Part shown: piece after piece, positions 7,888 through 16,090 of the stretch
Layout: each line of letters opens with the position of its first letter
How positions within the stretch are numbered: the stretch's first letter is position 1
Assembly (NCBI GenBank): GCA_035486355.1
Contig: DATHNE010000283.1
Location: forward strand, 1-27,617
Direction of reading: 5' to 3'
Length of the DNA stretch: 27,617 nt
From: Palsa-883 sp035486355
Lineage (GTDB): Bacteria; Pseudomonadota; Alphaproteobacteria; Acetobacterales; Acetobacteraceae
Notes under the pieces: generated by a model
What the model was told of the DNA's origin: nothing
The model's database searches: none
What the model saw: only the letters and a program-made list of their open reading frames with translations
Position numbers and translations under genes: made by a program

Positions 7888-8399
7888 CCCGCCCCCCCTC
7901 CCCGCCCACGCGCAAGCGCGCCAGCCCTCGCAAGGCGGCAACGCCGAAGCTCGCCGCCGTCGATAAGACCCCCGGGACACCGCGCAAAAAGGCCGCGGCG
8001 GCGGGGCCACGGGCAGGGGCACGGCGGACGCCGGCGGCCGAGCCCTCCGCGCTGGACCAACTGCAGGCCGTGATCGTCGGCAGCCTGGAAGACGACAAGG
8101 CCGAGGCAATCGTGACGCTGGATCTGGCCGGAAAGGCCAGCTTCTGCGACCGGATGGTGATTGCGACCGGTCAGGTCGACCGGCAGATCGCGGCCATGGC
8201 GCAGCATCTGGAGGAGAAGTTGTCCAAGGCCGGGTTCAAGCGCGTGCAGATCGAGGGCGCGACCGGGGCCGACTGGGTGCTGATCGATACCGGCGACATC
8301 ATCGTGCACCTGTTCAAGCCGGACGCGCGCGCGAGCTACGGGCTGGAGCGGATGTGGGGCGCAGACCTCGACGAGGTGGAGGAAAGCGTTTCTTCGTAG
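7884..8399 (+). CDS. rsfS: Ribosome silencing factor RsfS
   Basis: RsfS (Iojap/DUF143) binds L14 and blocks subunit joining when nutrients are low. The conserved domain covers about residues 56-165: LEDDKAEAIVTLDL, CDRMVIATGQVDRQIAAMA, GADWVLIDTGDIIVHLF, and the ending YGLERMWG. The first 55 residues are a Pro/Lys/Arg/Ala-rich disordered extension. No ATG, GTG or TTG precedes this extension near a ribosome binding site. AAGGAG (7871-7876) lies 7 nt before ATA (7884-7886), which overlaps the nadD stop as ATAA. I infer an AUA start derived from an ATGA overlap. The fallback is GTG at 8070, which lacks the extension and trims the domain edge. It is convergent with the glycosyltransferase gene 25 bp away. 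Confidence 0.85.
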   Translation: MTRPPSPPTRKRASPRKAATPKLAAVDKTPGTPRKKAAAAGPRAGARRTPAAEPSALDQLQAVIVGSLEDDKAEAIVTLDLAGKASFCDRMVIATGQVDRQIAAMAQHLEEKLSKAGFKRVQIEGATGADWVLIDTGDIIVHLFKPDARASYGLERMWGADLDEVEESVSS

Positions 8400-8424
8400 G
8401 CTGGAATAACTCCGCGGTTCCACT

Positions 8425-9306
8425 CTATGAGGTGAACAGCCGCAATGCGGCAGCCAGGGCGGTGTCGACCGACAGGTCCTCCATCCGCTCGCTGGCGGAC
8501 AGCACGGCGGCGGCGCGGCAGCCGGCAGGGGCATATTCATCGGCGGCCGTCGGGCCGAACAGGCCCAGCGTCGGGGCGCCGGCAGCAGCAGCGACATGCA
8601 TCAGGCCGGAATCATTGCCGACAAACAGCGCCGCGCGCTGCAGGCAGGCGGCGATCTGGGTCAGTGTGAGCCGGGCGCTCAGGTCGATGGCGTCCGGCAG
8701 GGCCGTGGCCAAGGTAGCGGCGATCGCGGCTTCCTCCGGCCCGGGGCCGGCAAAGATCACGGGCACAGCGCCTGGCAACCGGTCGGCCGCCAAGGCCTGA
8801 AACAGCGCGGCGAAGCGGTCCGCCGGCCACATCTTCGGCGCCCAGTTGGCGGTGGGGGCCAGCGCCACCACCGGCCGGTCCGCCGGCATCAGCGACGCCG
8901 CGAGCGCCTGGTCTTGAGAGGATGGCCAGATCACGGGCAGCGGCGGGGGGCTGACGCCCAGCACGGCGGCGAGCTGGGCGATCTTGTGGCCGGAGCGGGG
9001 GCGCATGATGGCTCGACGCGATGTCGGCACCGCCCAGGCGAGGCCGGAGGAGCGGATGTCCACCACCAGGTCCCACCAGTGGCCCACCACCTCGGCCCAG
9101 AGTGGGAACCAGTGCAGTGACCAGGGCCGTTTCTCCAGCACAATGGTGCGCTCGCGCCGTGGCATGTGCGCGAACAGGTCCGCGGCCACGCGGCCGCAAA
9201 CCACGGTGAACCGCGCCTCCGGATAGGTACGCAGCAGATGATCCAACAGCCCGGTCGACAGCACGGCGTCGCCGAGCCGGTTGGAGGTGACGAACAGGAT
9301 ACGCAT
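8425..9306 (-). CDS. Glycosyltransferase family 9 (heptosyltransferase-like)
   Basis: This 293-residue GT-B-fold protein of the ADP-heptose:LPS heptosyltransferase family starts MRILFVTSNRLGDAVLSTGLLDHLL, with the acceptor-side motif NRLGDAVLST. It carries the donor-side signature FVGNDSGLMHVAAAAGAPTL followed by GLFGPT. The family transfers heptose or related sugars to the lipid A-core at the cytoplasmic face of the inner membrane; the actual acceptor is unknown. The ATG at 9306 is preferred to an adjacent TTG. No clear ribosome binding site is seen. It is the last gene of the minus-strand run, 45 bp after the CMD-like gene, and has no obvious functional link to it. Confidence 0.9.
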   Translation of the reverse strand: MRILFVTSNRLGDAVLSTGLLDHLLRTYPEARFTVVCGRVAADLFAHMPRRERTIVLEKRPWSLHWFPLWAEVVGHWWDLVVDIRSSGLAWAVPTSRRAIMRPRSGHKIAQLAAVLGVSPPPLPVIWPSSQDQALAASLMPADRPVVALAPTANWAPKMWPADRFAALFQALAADRLPGAVPVIFAGPGPEEAAIAATLATALPDAIDLSARLTLTQIAACLQRAALFVGNDSGLMHVAAAAGAPTLGLFGPTAADEYAPAGCRAAAVLSASERMEDLSVDTALAAALRLFTS

Positions 9307-9351
9307 CAAGCGCGCGATAGCACGTCCGTGGGAACGATGCGCGGCCCAGGC

Positions 9352-9915
9352 TTAGAGTGGTTTTAGCAGCGGTTCGACCCCGGCGGGCAACGGCACGCGG
9401 TCGACGTTCAGCACCATCGACACCAGGCTGTAGTAGCCGACGGCTCCGACCAGATCCATCACGCCGCGCTCGCCGAAGCGGTCCGTCACGCCGGCATAGA
9501 CCTTGTCCGACACCTGGCCCGTGCCAAGCAGTTCGCTGGCGAAATCATACACGATGGCTTCATCGGCCGACAGCTTGGCTGGACGCGTGCCAGCGGCGAT
9601 GGCATCCAGGATCGACGCGTCGAGACCGGCTTCCAGCGCCAGGCGGCGATGCGCGTAGAACTCATACTGCGCGGTCCACTTGCGGCCGGCCATGCAGATC
9701 GCCATCTCGTTCAGCGCCGCGGGCAGGCAGCTTTTGTAGCGCACATAGGCGCCGACACGCTGCACCAGGTCGCACAGCTCCGGACTGCGCAGCAATGCGT
9801 TGAACGGGCCGCGCAGGCCGGCACCGCGCGGGCCGGACTGGATCGCCTCGGCGACCGCGCGCTGCTCGGCAGTCATGGTGTCCGGGGTCAGGGTCTTGAA
9901 GCGTTGCTCGCTCAT
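9352..9915 (-). CDS. Carboxymuconolactone decarboxylase family protein
   Basis: This 187-residue all-helical protein of the CMD/AhpD family has the characteristic segment YKSCLPAALNEMAICMAG followed by WTAQYEFYAHRRLALEAGL. It lacks the CxxC pair of AhpD peroxidases (a lone Cys is in AICMAG), so a decarboxylase or uncharacterised role is more likely than peroxidase activity. A clear ribosome binding site (AAAAGGA) precedes the ATG at 9915. It lies 17 bp after the SDR and follows a class II aldolase and an aromatic-acid-type MFS gene, which points to catabolism of an aromatic or ring-cleavage-derived acid. The substrate is not determinable. Confidence 0.88.
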   Translation of the reverse strand: MSEQRFKTLTPDTMTAEQRAVAEAIQSGPRGAGLRGPFNALLRSPELCDLVQRVGAYVRYKSCLPAALNEMAICMAGRKWTAQYEFYAHRRLALEAGLDASILDAIAAGTRPAKLSADEAIVYDFASELLGTGQVSDKVYAGVTDRFGERGVMDLVGAVGYYSLVSMVLNVDRVPLPAGVEPLLKPL

Positions 9916-9932
9916 GGGATGTTTCCTTTTCG

Positions 9933-10739
9933 TTACGGCATGCAGGTGGTGATGCCGCCATCGACGATGATTTCGGTACCGGTGATATAGCGTGCCTCGT
10001 CCGAGGCGAGGAACAGCACCGCGTGCGCCACGTCCCAGGCATCGCCCATGTGGCCCATCGGCACCACCGCGTTGCGCGCGGCGATCAGTGCGGTCGCGTC
10101 GTTGCCGCCGACGGTCTTGGCCAGCCGGGTTTCGACCAAAGGTGTGTGCATCAAGCCGGGCACCACGGTGTTCACGCGGATGCCCTTCTTGGCGTAGGCG
10201 GCGGCGGTGGAGCGGGACAGTTGGATCACGCCCGCCTTGCTGGCGGCGTAGCCGACATGCACACGGCCGGAACTGAAATCGTTCCGTAGTCCGGCGACGG
10301 AGGAGATGTTGACGATTGCGCCCTTGCCCTGCTCGACCATGATCGGCAGGGCGTATTTGCAGCCCAGGAATGCAGTCTTGAGGTTAAAGTCGATCTGGCG
10401 GTCCCAGACTTCCTCGGCCATCGACACCGGATCGCCCGGGGCCGAGCCGCCGACGTTGTTGACCAGGATGTCGAGGCGCTCGAAGCGATCAATACAGGCC
10501 TGCACCATTTCCGCGACATCGGCCGCGACCATCATGTCGGCGCGGTGTACGGCGCAGGTGCCGCCCTCGGCTTCGATGAGGCCGAGCGTCTCGTTCACCG
10601 CATCCATGTTGACGTCAACCAGGAACACGCTGGCGCCCTGGCGCGCGAGCAGTGTCGCGGTCGCCTTGCCGTTGCCCCAGCCGGGTCCGACCGAGCCCGC
10701 CCCGGTCACGATCGCGACTTTGCCCGCCATGCTGAGCAT
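9933..10739 (-). CDS. Short-chain dehydrogenase/reductase
   Basis: This 268-residue classical SDR uses NAD(P)H to oxidise or reduce alcohol/carbonyl groups. The Rossmann glycine motif TGAGSVGPGWGNGKA carries an insertion compared with the common TGxxxGIG, as in several SDRs of aromatic and terpene pathways. NNVGG is at 94-98, catalytic Ser near 146, and YAASK gives Tyr164 and Lys168. The C-terminal signature is EIIVDGG. AAGAGGA lies 8 nt upstream of the ATG at 10739; a second ATG at 10730 is possible. It is 34 bp after the aldolase gene and 17 bp before the CMD-like gene, probably one operon. Confidence 0.93.
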   Translation of the reverse strand: MLSMAGKVAIVTGAGSVGPGWGNGKATATLLARQGASVFLVDVNMDAVNETLGLIEAEGGTCAVHRADMMVAADVAEMVQACIDRFERLDILVNNVGGSAPGDPVSMAEEVWDRQIDFNLKTAFLGCKYALPIMVEQGKGAIVNISSVAGLRNDFSSGRVHVGYAASKAGVIQLSRSTAAAYAKKGIRVNTVVPGLMHTPLVETRLAKTVGGNDATALIAARNAVVPMGHMGDAWDVAHAVLFLASDEARYITGTEIIVDGGITTCMP

Positions 10740-10773
10740 TGGTGCTTCCTCTTGGTGTCCGTGCGGTGTGAGT

Positions 10774-11484
10774 TTAGGCGGCTTCCGCGCGCATGCGCCA
10801 GAGCTGCCAGGCGCGGTCGATCTGGCCGTCGTTGGTGGTGGAGCTGGCGTGTGCTTCGGCGGCGGAAAGATACGTGACCGGTCCGAGACGCACGGCCTCG
10901 CATTGCAGCTTTGCGTTGACCTCGGTGTAGACGGCGCGGAACACTGCCTGGCGTAGCGTGCCGCCGATCACGGTGCAGCCATGGCCGCGCATCAGCACCA
11001 CCGCGCTTTGTCCGAGCGATGCCGCCAGGGCGGCGCCGAGCTGGCGGCTGCAGATCAGCATGTCGCTGGCCTCGCCCGCGGTGTCGCGGATCTCGAACAC
11101 CGGCGCGCCGTCGCCGAGGAAGCCGCTCATGTGACAGATCGGGCGCAGCGTCGCGCCGCGTACCACACCGAACGGCACCACCGCTGGCGAGTGATTGTGC
11201 ACCACCGAGATCACGTCCGGGCGCCGGCGATAGATCTCGCTGTGGATGAAGCGTTCGAGATAGACGGCGCGGCCGGCGGCGTCGGCAGCCTCGCCGTTCA
11301 GGTCGAAGGTCAGGATGTCGTCGGCTGTCACCAGCGCCGGCGCCATGCTGCGGGCGAGCAGGAAGCGGTCGGGCCCGGTTGGGTGGCGCACGCTGACATG
11401 GCCAAATCCGTCGACCACGCCTTGGGAAAACAGAATGCGGTTGGCGATCGCGAGTTCATGCCGGGTTTCTGTCAGGCTTGCCAT
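10774..11484 (-). CDS. Class II aldolase/adducin family protein
   Basis: This 236-residue metal-dependent class II aldolase (fuculose-1-phosphate aldolase/adducin head fold) shows the zinc ligands VVHNHSP (His96, His98) and MRGHGCTVIG (His168). Acidic residues are in LERFIHSEIYRRRPD, and GHVSVRHP is near the N-terminus. Family members cleave or decarboxylate hydroxy acids or sugar phosphates. Non-sugar members occur in aromatic degradation clusters, which suits the neighbours here. Its ATG is 1 bp after the MFS stop, indicating translational coupling. The exact reaction cannot be read from sequence. Confidence 0.9.
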   Translation of the reverse strand: MASLTETRHELAIANRILFSQGVVDGFGHVSVRHPTGPDRFLLARSMAPALVTADDILTFDLNGEAADAAGRAVYLERFIHSEIYRRRPDVISVVHNHSPAVVPFGVVRGATLRPICHMSGFLGDGAPVFEIRDTAGEASDMLICSRQLGAALAASLGQSAVVLMRGHGCTVIGGTLRQAVFRAVYTEVNAKLQCEAVRLGPVTYLSAAEAHASSTTNDGQIDRAWQLWRMRAEAA

Positions 11485-11485
11485 G

Positions 11486-12880
11486 TCACACCGCCCGGCT
11501 TGTGTCGGTCTCGGGCGCCGCGGCGCGCGCTTCGTGCGCCGTCAGATGCGCCATGGTGCCTTGCGCCGCGTTGGCCGCAAGGCCGAACGCGGCAATCAAA
11601 CCCGCGGCCAGCAGCGCGGGCGCGCCGAGCGCGGCGTAGATCACGCCGAGCCCCCACGCCCCCGCCACCAAGCTGCCGATCGCCAGCGGGCCGCAGAATG
11701 ATCCGAAGCGGCCCAGCGTCGTCGCCCAGCCCACGCCAGTGGCACGGATCGCGACGGGGTAATAGATCGGCGCCAGCGCGATCAGCCCGGAACTGCCCGC
11801 GCCGAGGAACAGGCCGACGAGGGTTTCCAGGCCGATGATCATCGCGACGGATGGCGCGGCGTAGCCGACCGCGCTCATGCTGAGTGCACTGGCCAGGAAC
11901 AACAGCGTCAGTGTCAGATAAGGGCCGAAGCGGTGGATCAGCAGGCCGACCAGGGATGTGCCGACCACGCTGCCGAGGTTGAAGCTCGCCATGGCGAGGC
12001 CGGATTGCTGCACCTCGATACCGGCCACGTGCAGCAGCGTTGGGCTCCAGGCGGAGTTGGTCACCAGCATCAGGAAGATCAGGAAATAGGTTGCCCACAG
12101 CAGCAGAGTTCCGGTGCCGCGTCCCTCGGAGAACAGCCGCATGACCGACACGTTCTGCGCGAGATGATCGGCCAGTACGAAGCGTGTCGCGGCAGGCGGC
12201 GCGGTGCCGGTGAGACGGCCGAGCAATGCCGCGATCCGCGCCGGCGCGGTGTTGCGCGCCACCAGGAAGCTGATCGATTCCGGCAGCGCGGTCAGCAGCA
12301 CCAGTGCCAATAGCAACGGCAGCATGCCGCCGACCACAAACACCGATGGCCAGCCAAAGGCGGGAATGATCCGAGATGCCAGCAATCCGCCTAACACGCC
12401 GCCCAGCGGGAAGCCCGCCCAAACGACGCTGATCAGCACGGTGCGGCGATGGTGCGGCAGGGCCTCGGCGGCGAGGCTGATAAAGCTGGGCATCGCGCCG
12501 CCCAGGCCGAGGCCGGTCAGGAAGCGCATCACCAGCAGCGATTGCATATCGCCGACGAAGGCGGTGCCAAGCGTGAACAGGCCGAACGTCAGGACCGAGA
12601 CGATCAGAATCGGCTTGCGCCCGATCCGATCGCCCAGCGGGCCGAGCACGAAGGCGCCCAGCATCAGGCCGAGCAGCGCGGCGCTGAACACCGCGGCGAA
12701 CGCGCGTGGCGCGACGTGCAGGGTCGCGATCATCGCCGGCGCTGCGAGGCCGATGGATTGCAGGTCCAGCCCGTCGAGCAGAGCGGCGAGGCCGCAGAGC
12801 AGGAGTATGCGGATTTGCAGCGATCCCAGGGGACGGCGATCGATCAGATCGGTGACGTTGATGACGGTTGAATCGCCCAC
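11486..12880 (-). CDS. MFS transporter, aromatic acid:H+ symporter type
   Basis: This 464-residue inner-membrane transporter has about 12 hydrophobic helices. Helix 1 carries the AAHS-type motif DGLDLQSIG, as in PcaK/BenK-like carriers. The loop 2-3 motif is GPLGDRIGRKP, and the segment FLTGLGLGGAMPSFISLAAE matches the family. A start at GTG 12880 fits the ribosome binding site AGGGAGA six bases before it. It leads the catabolic cassette (aldolase, SDR, CMD-like) and presumably imports its substrate, an aromatic or related organic acid. The gap to the upstream RND pump gene is only 45 bp, so shared transcription is possible. Confidence 0.92.
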   Translation of the reverse strand: MGDSTVINVTDLIDRRPLGSLQIRILLLCGLAALLDGLDLQSIGLAAPAMIATLHVAPRAFAAVFSAALLGLMLGAFVLGPLGDRIGRKPILIVSVLTFGLFTLGTAFVGDMQSLLVMRFLTGLGLGGAMPSFISLAAEALPHHRRTVLISVVWAGFPLGGVLGGLLASRIIPAFGWPSVFVVGGMLPLLLALVLLTALPESISFLVARNTAPARIAALLGRLTGTAPPAATRFVLADHLAQNVSVMRLFSEGRGTGTLLLWATYFLIFLMLVTNSAWSPTLLHVAGIEVQQSGLAMASFNLGSVVGTSLVGLLIHRFGPYLTLTLLFLASALSMSAVGYAAPSVAMIIGLETLVGLFLGAGSSGLIALAPIYYPVAIRATGVGWATTLGRFGSFCGPLAIGSLVAGAWGLGVIYAALGAPALLAAGLIAAFGLAANAAQGTMAHLTAHEARAAAPETDTSRAV

Positions 12881-12925
12881 ACTGTTCTCCCTGTGCGCGC
12901 GGCGGAACAGCGACGCTATTGCGCC

Positions 12926-15900
12926 CTACGTTGGCGCGGCGTGTGCCACGGTGGGCTTCTTCTTGCTGATCCGCTCTTCGAATTTTTGTAGCACGACGAA
13001 GAACGACGGCACGAACAGCACCGCGAGGCACGTCGAGGCGATCATGCCGCTCATGACCGAGATCCCAATCGAGACGCGCGCCGCGGCACCGGCGCCGGTC
13101 GCAGTGACCAGCGGTGTCACGCCGAGGATGAAGGCGAAGGACGTCATCAGGATCGGCCGGAAGCGTACCCGCGCGGCTCCCACGGCGGCGGTCATGATGT
13201 CTTCGCCATGCTGGCGCCGCTCGCGCGCCACTTCCACAATCAGGATGGCGTTCTTCGCCGCCAGCGCGATCAGCAGCACCAGACCGATCTGGGTGTACAG
13301 ATTGTTCGCAAGGCCCAGCGTGCTGAGGGCGATCACCGGCCCGAGCAGCGCCAACGGCACCGCGAGGATCACGCCGAACGGGGCGATCCAGCTCTCGTAC
13401 TGGCCGGCCAGACACAGATAGACCAGCAGCATGCCCAGGCCAAACACCATGAAGATCTGCCCGCCGACGATCTTTTCCTGGTACGACATCGCTGTCCATT
13501 CATAGCCGAAGCCGCGCGGCAGCGTGTTGTCGGCAATCTGCTCCATTATATTCATTGCCTGCCCAGAGCTAAATCCGGGCGCCGGTCCGCCGACGACGGT
13601 GGCGGTGGGATACAGGTTGTACAGGCTGATCAAAGCGGGGCCGACCTCGGACTTCACCTGCACGAGGGACCCGAGTGGCACCATCTGGCCTTCCATGTTG
13701 CGCACGGACAGCTTCAGCACGTCCGACGGGTGCAGTCGGTATTGCGAATCGGCCTGCACGTACACCTGGAAGGTCAGGCCGAATTTGTTGATCTGGTTGA
13801 CATAGGTCGAACCGACATAGCCGGACAGCGCGGAGAAGACATCGCTGACCGGCACACGCAGCGTTTCCGCCTTGGTGCGATCCACCTCGACACGGATCTG
13901 TGGCACGTCGGCGCGGAACGTGGTGTTCAACCGTTGCAATGCCGATTGCGAATTGCCGTCCTTGGTGACGGTCTGGGCGACCCGCTGCAACTGCGCGTAG
14001 TCGAAACTGCCGTCGCGGGATTCGAGCTGCATGGTGAAGCCCGAGGAGTTGCCGATGCCCTGGATCGGCGGCGGGATCAGCACGATGCCGACGCCGTCGG
14101 GCAGACTATCCAGCACACGCGTCAGGTGCGTATAGATCGAGCGCAGGTCCTCGCCTTTTGCCTTGCCGCGTACCCCCCAGTCCTTGAGGATCACATACAC
14201 CGCACCGGCATTCGCCAGGCTGGCGCTGTTGTCGAGCAACGACACACCGGAGATCTGAAACACCTCCTGCACGCCGGGTGTGGCCTGGGCGATACCGCCA
14301 ACCTCATCCAGCGCAGCTTGCGTGCGCTCAAGCGAGGCGCCCCCGGGCAACTGCACGGCGACCAGCACGTAGCCTTGATCCTCAGTCGGAATGAACGCAG
14401 TGGGCAGGCGCGCGAGGCCATAGAAACCCAACCCGGCGATCACCAGCGCACACAAGGCCAGCAGCAGGCTATGATGTACCATGCGGTCGATCAGGCCCGC
14501 ATAGAGATGTTCGAAACGATTATAGACGCGGTTGAAACCTCGGTAGAAGAAGTTGCGCTTTTCTGGTGGCACGGGCGGCCGCAGCCACTGGGCGCACTGG
14601 GTCGGTTTCAGTGTCGCGGCGTTGATGGCGCTGATCAGCGCGGTGGCGGCAATCACCAGCGCGAACTGGGCGTACATCTGCCCGGTCAAACCCGGCAGGA
14701 AGGCAGCCGGAATGAACACCGCCATCAGCACCAGCGTGATGCCGATGACCGGGCCGAGCAGTTCCTTCATCGCCTGGATCGCGGCGTCATGCGCCGTCAG
14801 GCCACGCTCGATGTGATGGGCGGCGCCTTCGACAATGACGATGGCGTCGTCCACCACGATGCCGATCGCCAGCACGATGGCAAACAGCGTGGACAGGTTG
14901 ACGGTGAAGCCCAGCGCATCCATCGCCGCAAAGGCGCCGATGATGGTCACCGGCACTGTCGTCGCCGGCACCAGCGTGGCGCGCCAATCCTGCAGGAAGA
15001 CCAGGATCACGATCAGCACCAGCACGCCGGCCTCGATCAGTGTCTTGTACACCTCACTGATCGAGGCCGTCACGAAACCCGTGGTGTCAAACGGGATCTC
15101 GTATGACACATCCTGCGGAAACGCCTTCGACAGCTGGGCCATCTTCGCCCGTACCTCGTTGGCGACATTGAGCGCGTTGGCGTCGGGCGACTGATAGATG
15201 GCAATACCGGCCGCCGGCTTGCCGTTGAGCTGGAACACCTGCGAATAGGTCTGAGCGCCCAGCTCCACTCGGGCGATGTCCTTCACCCGGATCAGCCTGC
15301 CGCCGTTGGTGGTATCCGCCTTGACGACGATGTTGCCGAACTGCGCCGGATCGGACAGCCGGCCTTCGACGTTCACCGTGTACTGGAACACCTGACCGGG
15401 CGGCGCGGGTGGCGTGCCGAGCTGGCCGCCGGTGACCTGCTGGTTCTGCTGCTGGATCACCCGCACCACGTCGGACGGCGTGAGACCATAGGCGTAGAGC
15501 TTCTGCGGGTCGAGCCAGATGCGCATGGCGTACTGGCCAACACCAAACACATTGACATTGCCGACGCCAGGCAGTCGCGCCAGCTCATTCACCAGGTTGA
15601 TTGATGCGTAATTGCTCAGATAGAGCGCGTCATATTGGCCTTTTGGCGAAGTCAGCGCGATCACCTGCAGGATGGCTGTGGATTTCTGCTGCACCACGAC
15701 ACCTTGCGCCTGCACCGGTTGCGGCAAGGCAGCCATTGCGCTGGCGACGCGGTTCTGCACCAGCACCTGGGCGAAATTCAGATCGGTGCCGATATCGAAG
15801 GTGACGGTTAGGTTATAGGTACCGTCGCTGGCGCTGGTGGATTGCATGTACAGCATACGCTGCACGCCGTTCACCTGCTGCTCGATCGGCAGGGCAACGG

Positions 15901-16081
15901 TGTTCATCACGGTATCGGCGCTGGCGCCGGGATAGCGCGTGGTGACCGATATGGTGGGGGGCACCACGTTGGGGTACTGCGCGATCGGCAGCCGCAGCAG
16001 CGAGACGGTGCCCACCAGCACGAAGACGATCGCCAGCACATTCGCCAGGACCGGCCGGTCGATGAAGAATTTCGAGATCAT
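12926..16081 (-). CDS. RND multidrug efflux pump, HAE1 family
   Basis: This 1051-residue inner-membrane proton/drug antiporter is AcrB/MexB-like and of full length. TM1 starts at FFIDRPVLANVLAIVF, and the porter domain begins PIAQYPNVVPPTISV. The proton-relay pair Asp411-Asp412 is in IGIVVDDAIVIVEG of TM4. The TM10 region AAKNAILIVEVARE keeps the conserved Lys. A second large periplasmic half repeats the fold. The ATG lies 9 bp after the stop of the adaptor gene. No outer-membrane factor (TolC/OprM type) or local regulator gene is in the window, so it must share one from elsewhere. The substrate is unknown; proximity to a catabolic cassette suggests aromatic compounds or general detoxification. 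Confidence 0.97.
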   Translation of the reverse strand: MISKFFIDRPVLANVLAIVFVLVGTVSLLRLPIAQYPNVVPPTISVTTRYPGASADTVMNTVALPIEQQVNGVQRMLYMQSTSASDGTYNLTVTFDIGTDLNFAQVLVQNRVASAMAALPQPVQAQGVVVQQKSTAILQVIALTSPKGQYDALYLSNYASINLVNELARLPGVGNVNVFGVGQYAMRIWLDPQKLYAYGLTPSDVVRVIQQQNQQVTGGQLGTPPAPPGQVFQYTVNVEGRLSDPAQFGNIVVKADTTNGGRLIRVKDIARVELGAQTYSQVFQLNGKPAAGIAIYQSPDANALNVANEVRAKMAQLSKAFPQDVSYEIPFDTTGFVTASISEVYKTLIEAGVLVLIVILVFLQDWRATLVPATTVPVTIIGAFAAMDALGFTVNLSTLFAIVLAIGIVVDDAIVIVEGAAHHIERGLTAHDAAIQAMKELLGPVIGITLVLMAVFIPAAFLPGLTGQMYAQFALVIAATALISAINAATLKPTQCAQWLRPPVPPEKRNFFYRGFNRVYNRFEHLYAGLIDRMVHHSLLLALCALVIAGLGFYGLARLPTAFIPTEDQGYVLVAVQLPGGASLERTQAALDEVGGIAQATPGVQEVFQISGVSLLDNSASLANAGAVYVILKDWGVRGKAKGEDLRSIYTHLTRVLDSLPDGVGIVLIPPPIQGIGNSSGFTMQLESRDGSFDYAQLQRVAQTVTKDGNSQSALQRLNTTFRADVPQIRVEVDRTKAETLRVPVSDVFSALSGYVGSTYVNQINKFGLTFQVYVQADSQYRLHPSDVLKLSVRNMEGQMVPLGSLVQVKSEVGPALISLYNLYPTATVVGGPAPGFSSGQAMNIMEQIADNTLPRGFGYEWTAMSYQEKIVGGQIFMVFGLGMLLVYLCLAGQYESWIAPFGVILAVPLALLGPVIALSTLGLANNLYTQIGLVLLIALAAKNAILIVEVARERRQHGEDIMTAAVGAARVRFRPILMTSFAFILGVTPLVTATGAGAAARVSIGISVMSGMIASTCLAVLFVPSFFVVLQKFEERISKKKPTVAHAAPT

Positions 16082-16090
16082 CGCGGCCCG

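Noticed and set aside
6969..8399. Single 476-codon frame covering the nadD region and rsfS
   Set aside because: Upstream of 7884 it overlaps nadD and proA in another frame with low-complexity translation. Only the RsfS part is supported.
13208..15106. Plus-strand open frame of 632 codons
   Set aside because: It lies entirely antisense to the RND pump, which has full family motifs. The composition is His/Gln/Arg/Asp-rich, as expected of an antisense shadow.
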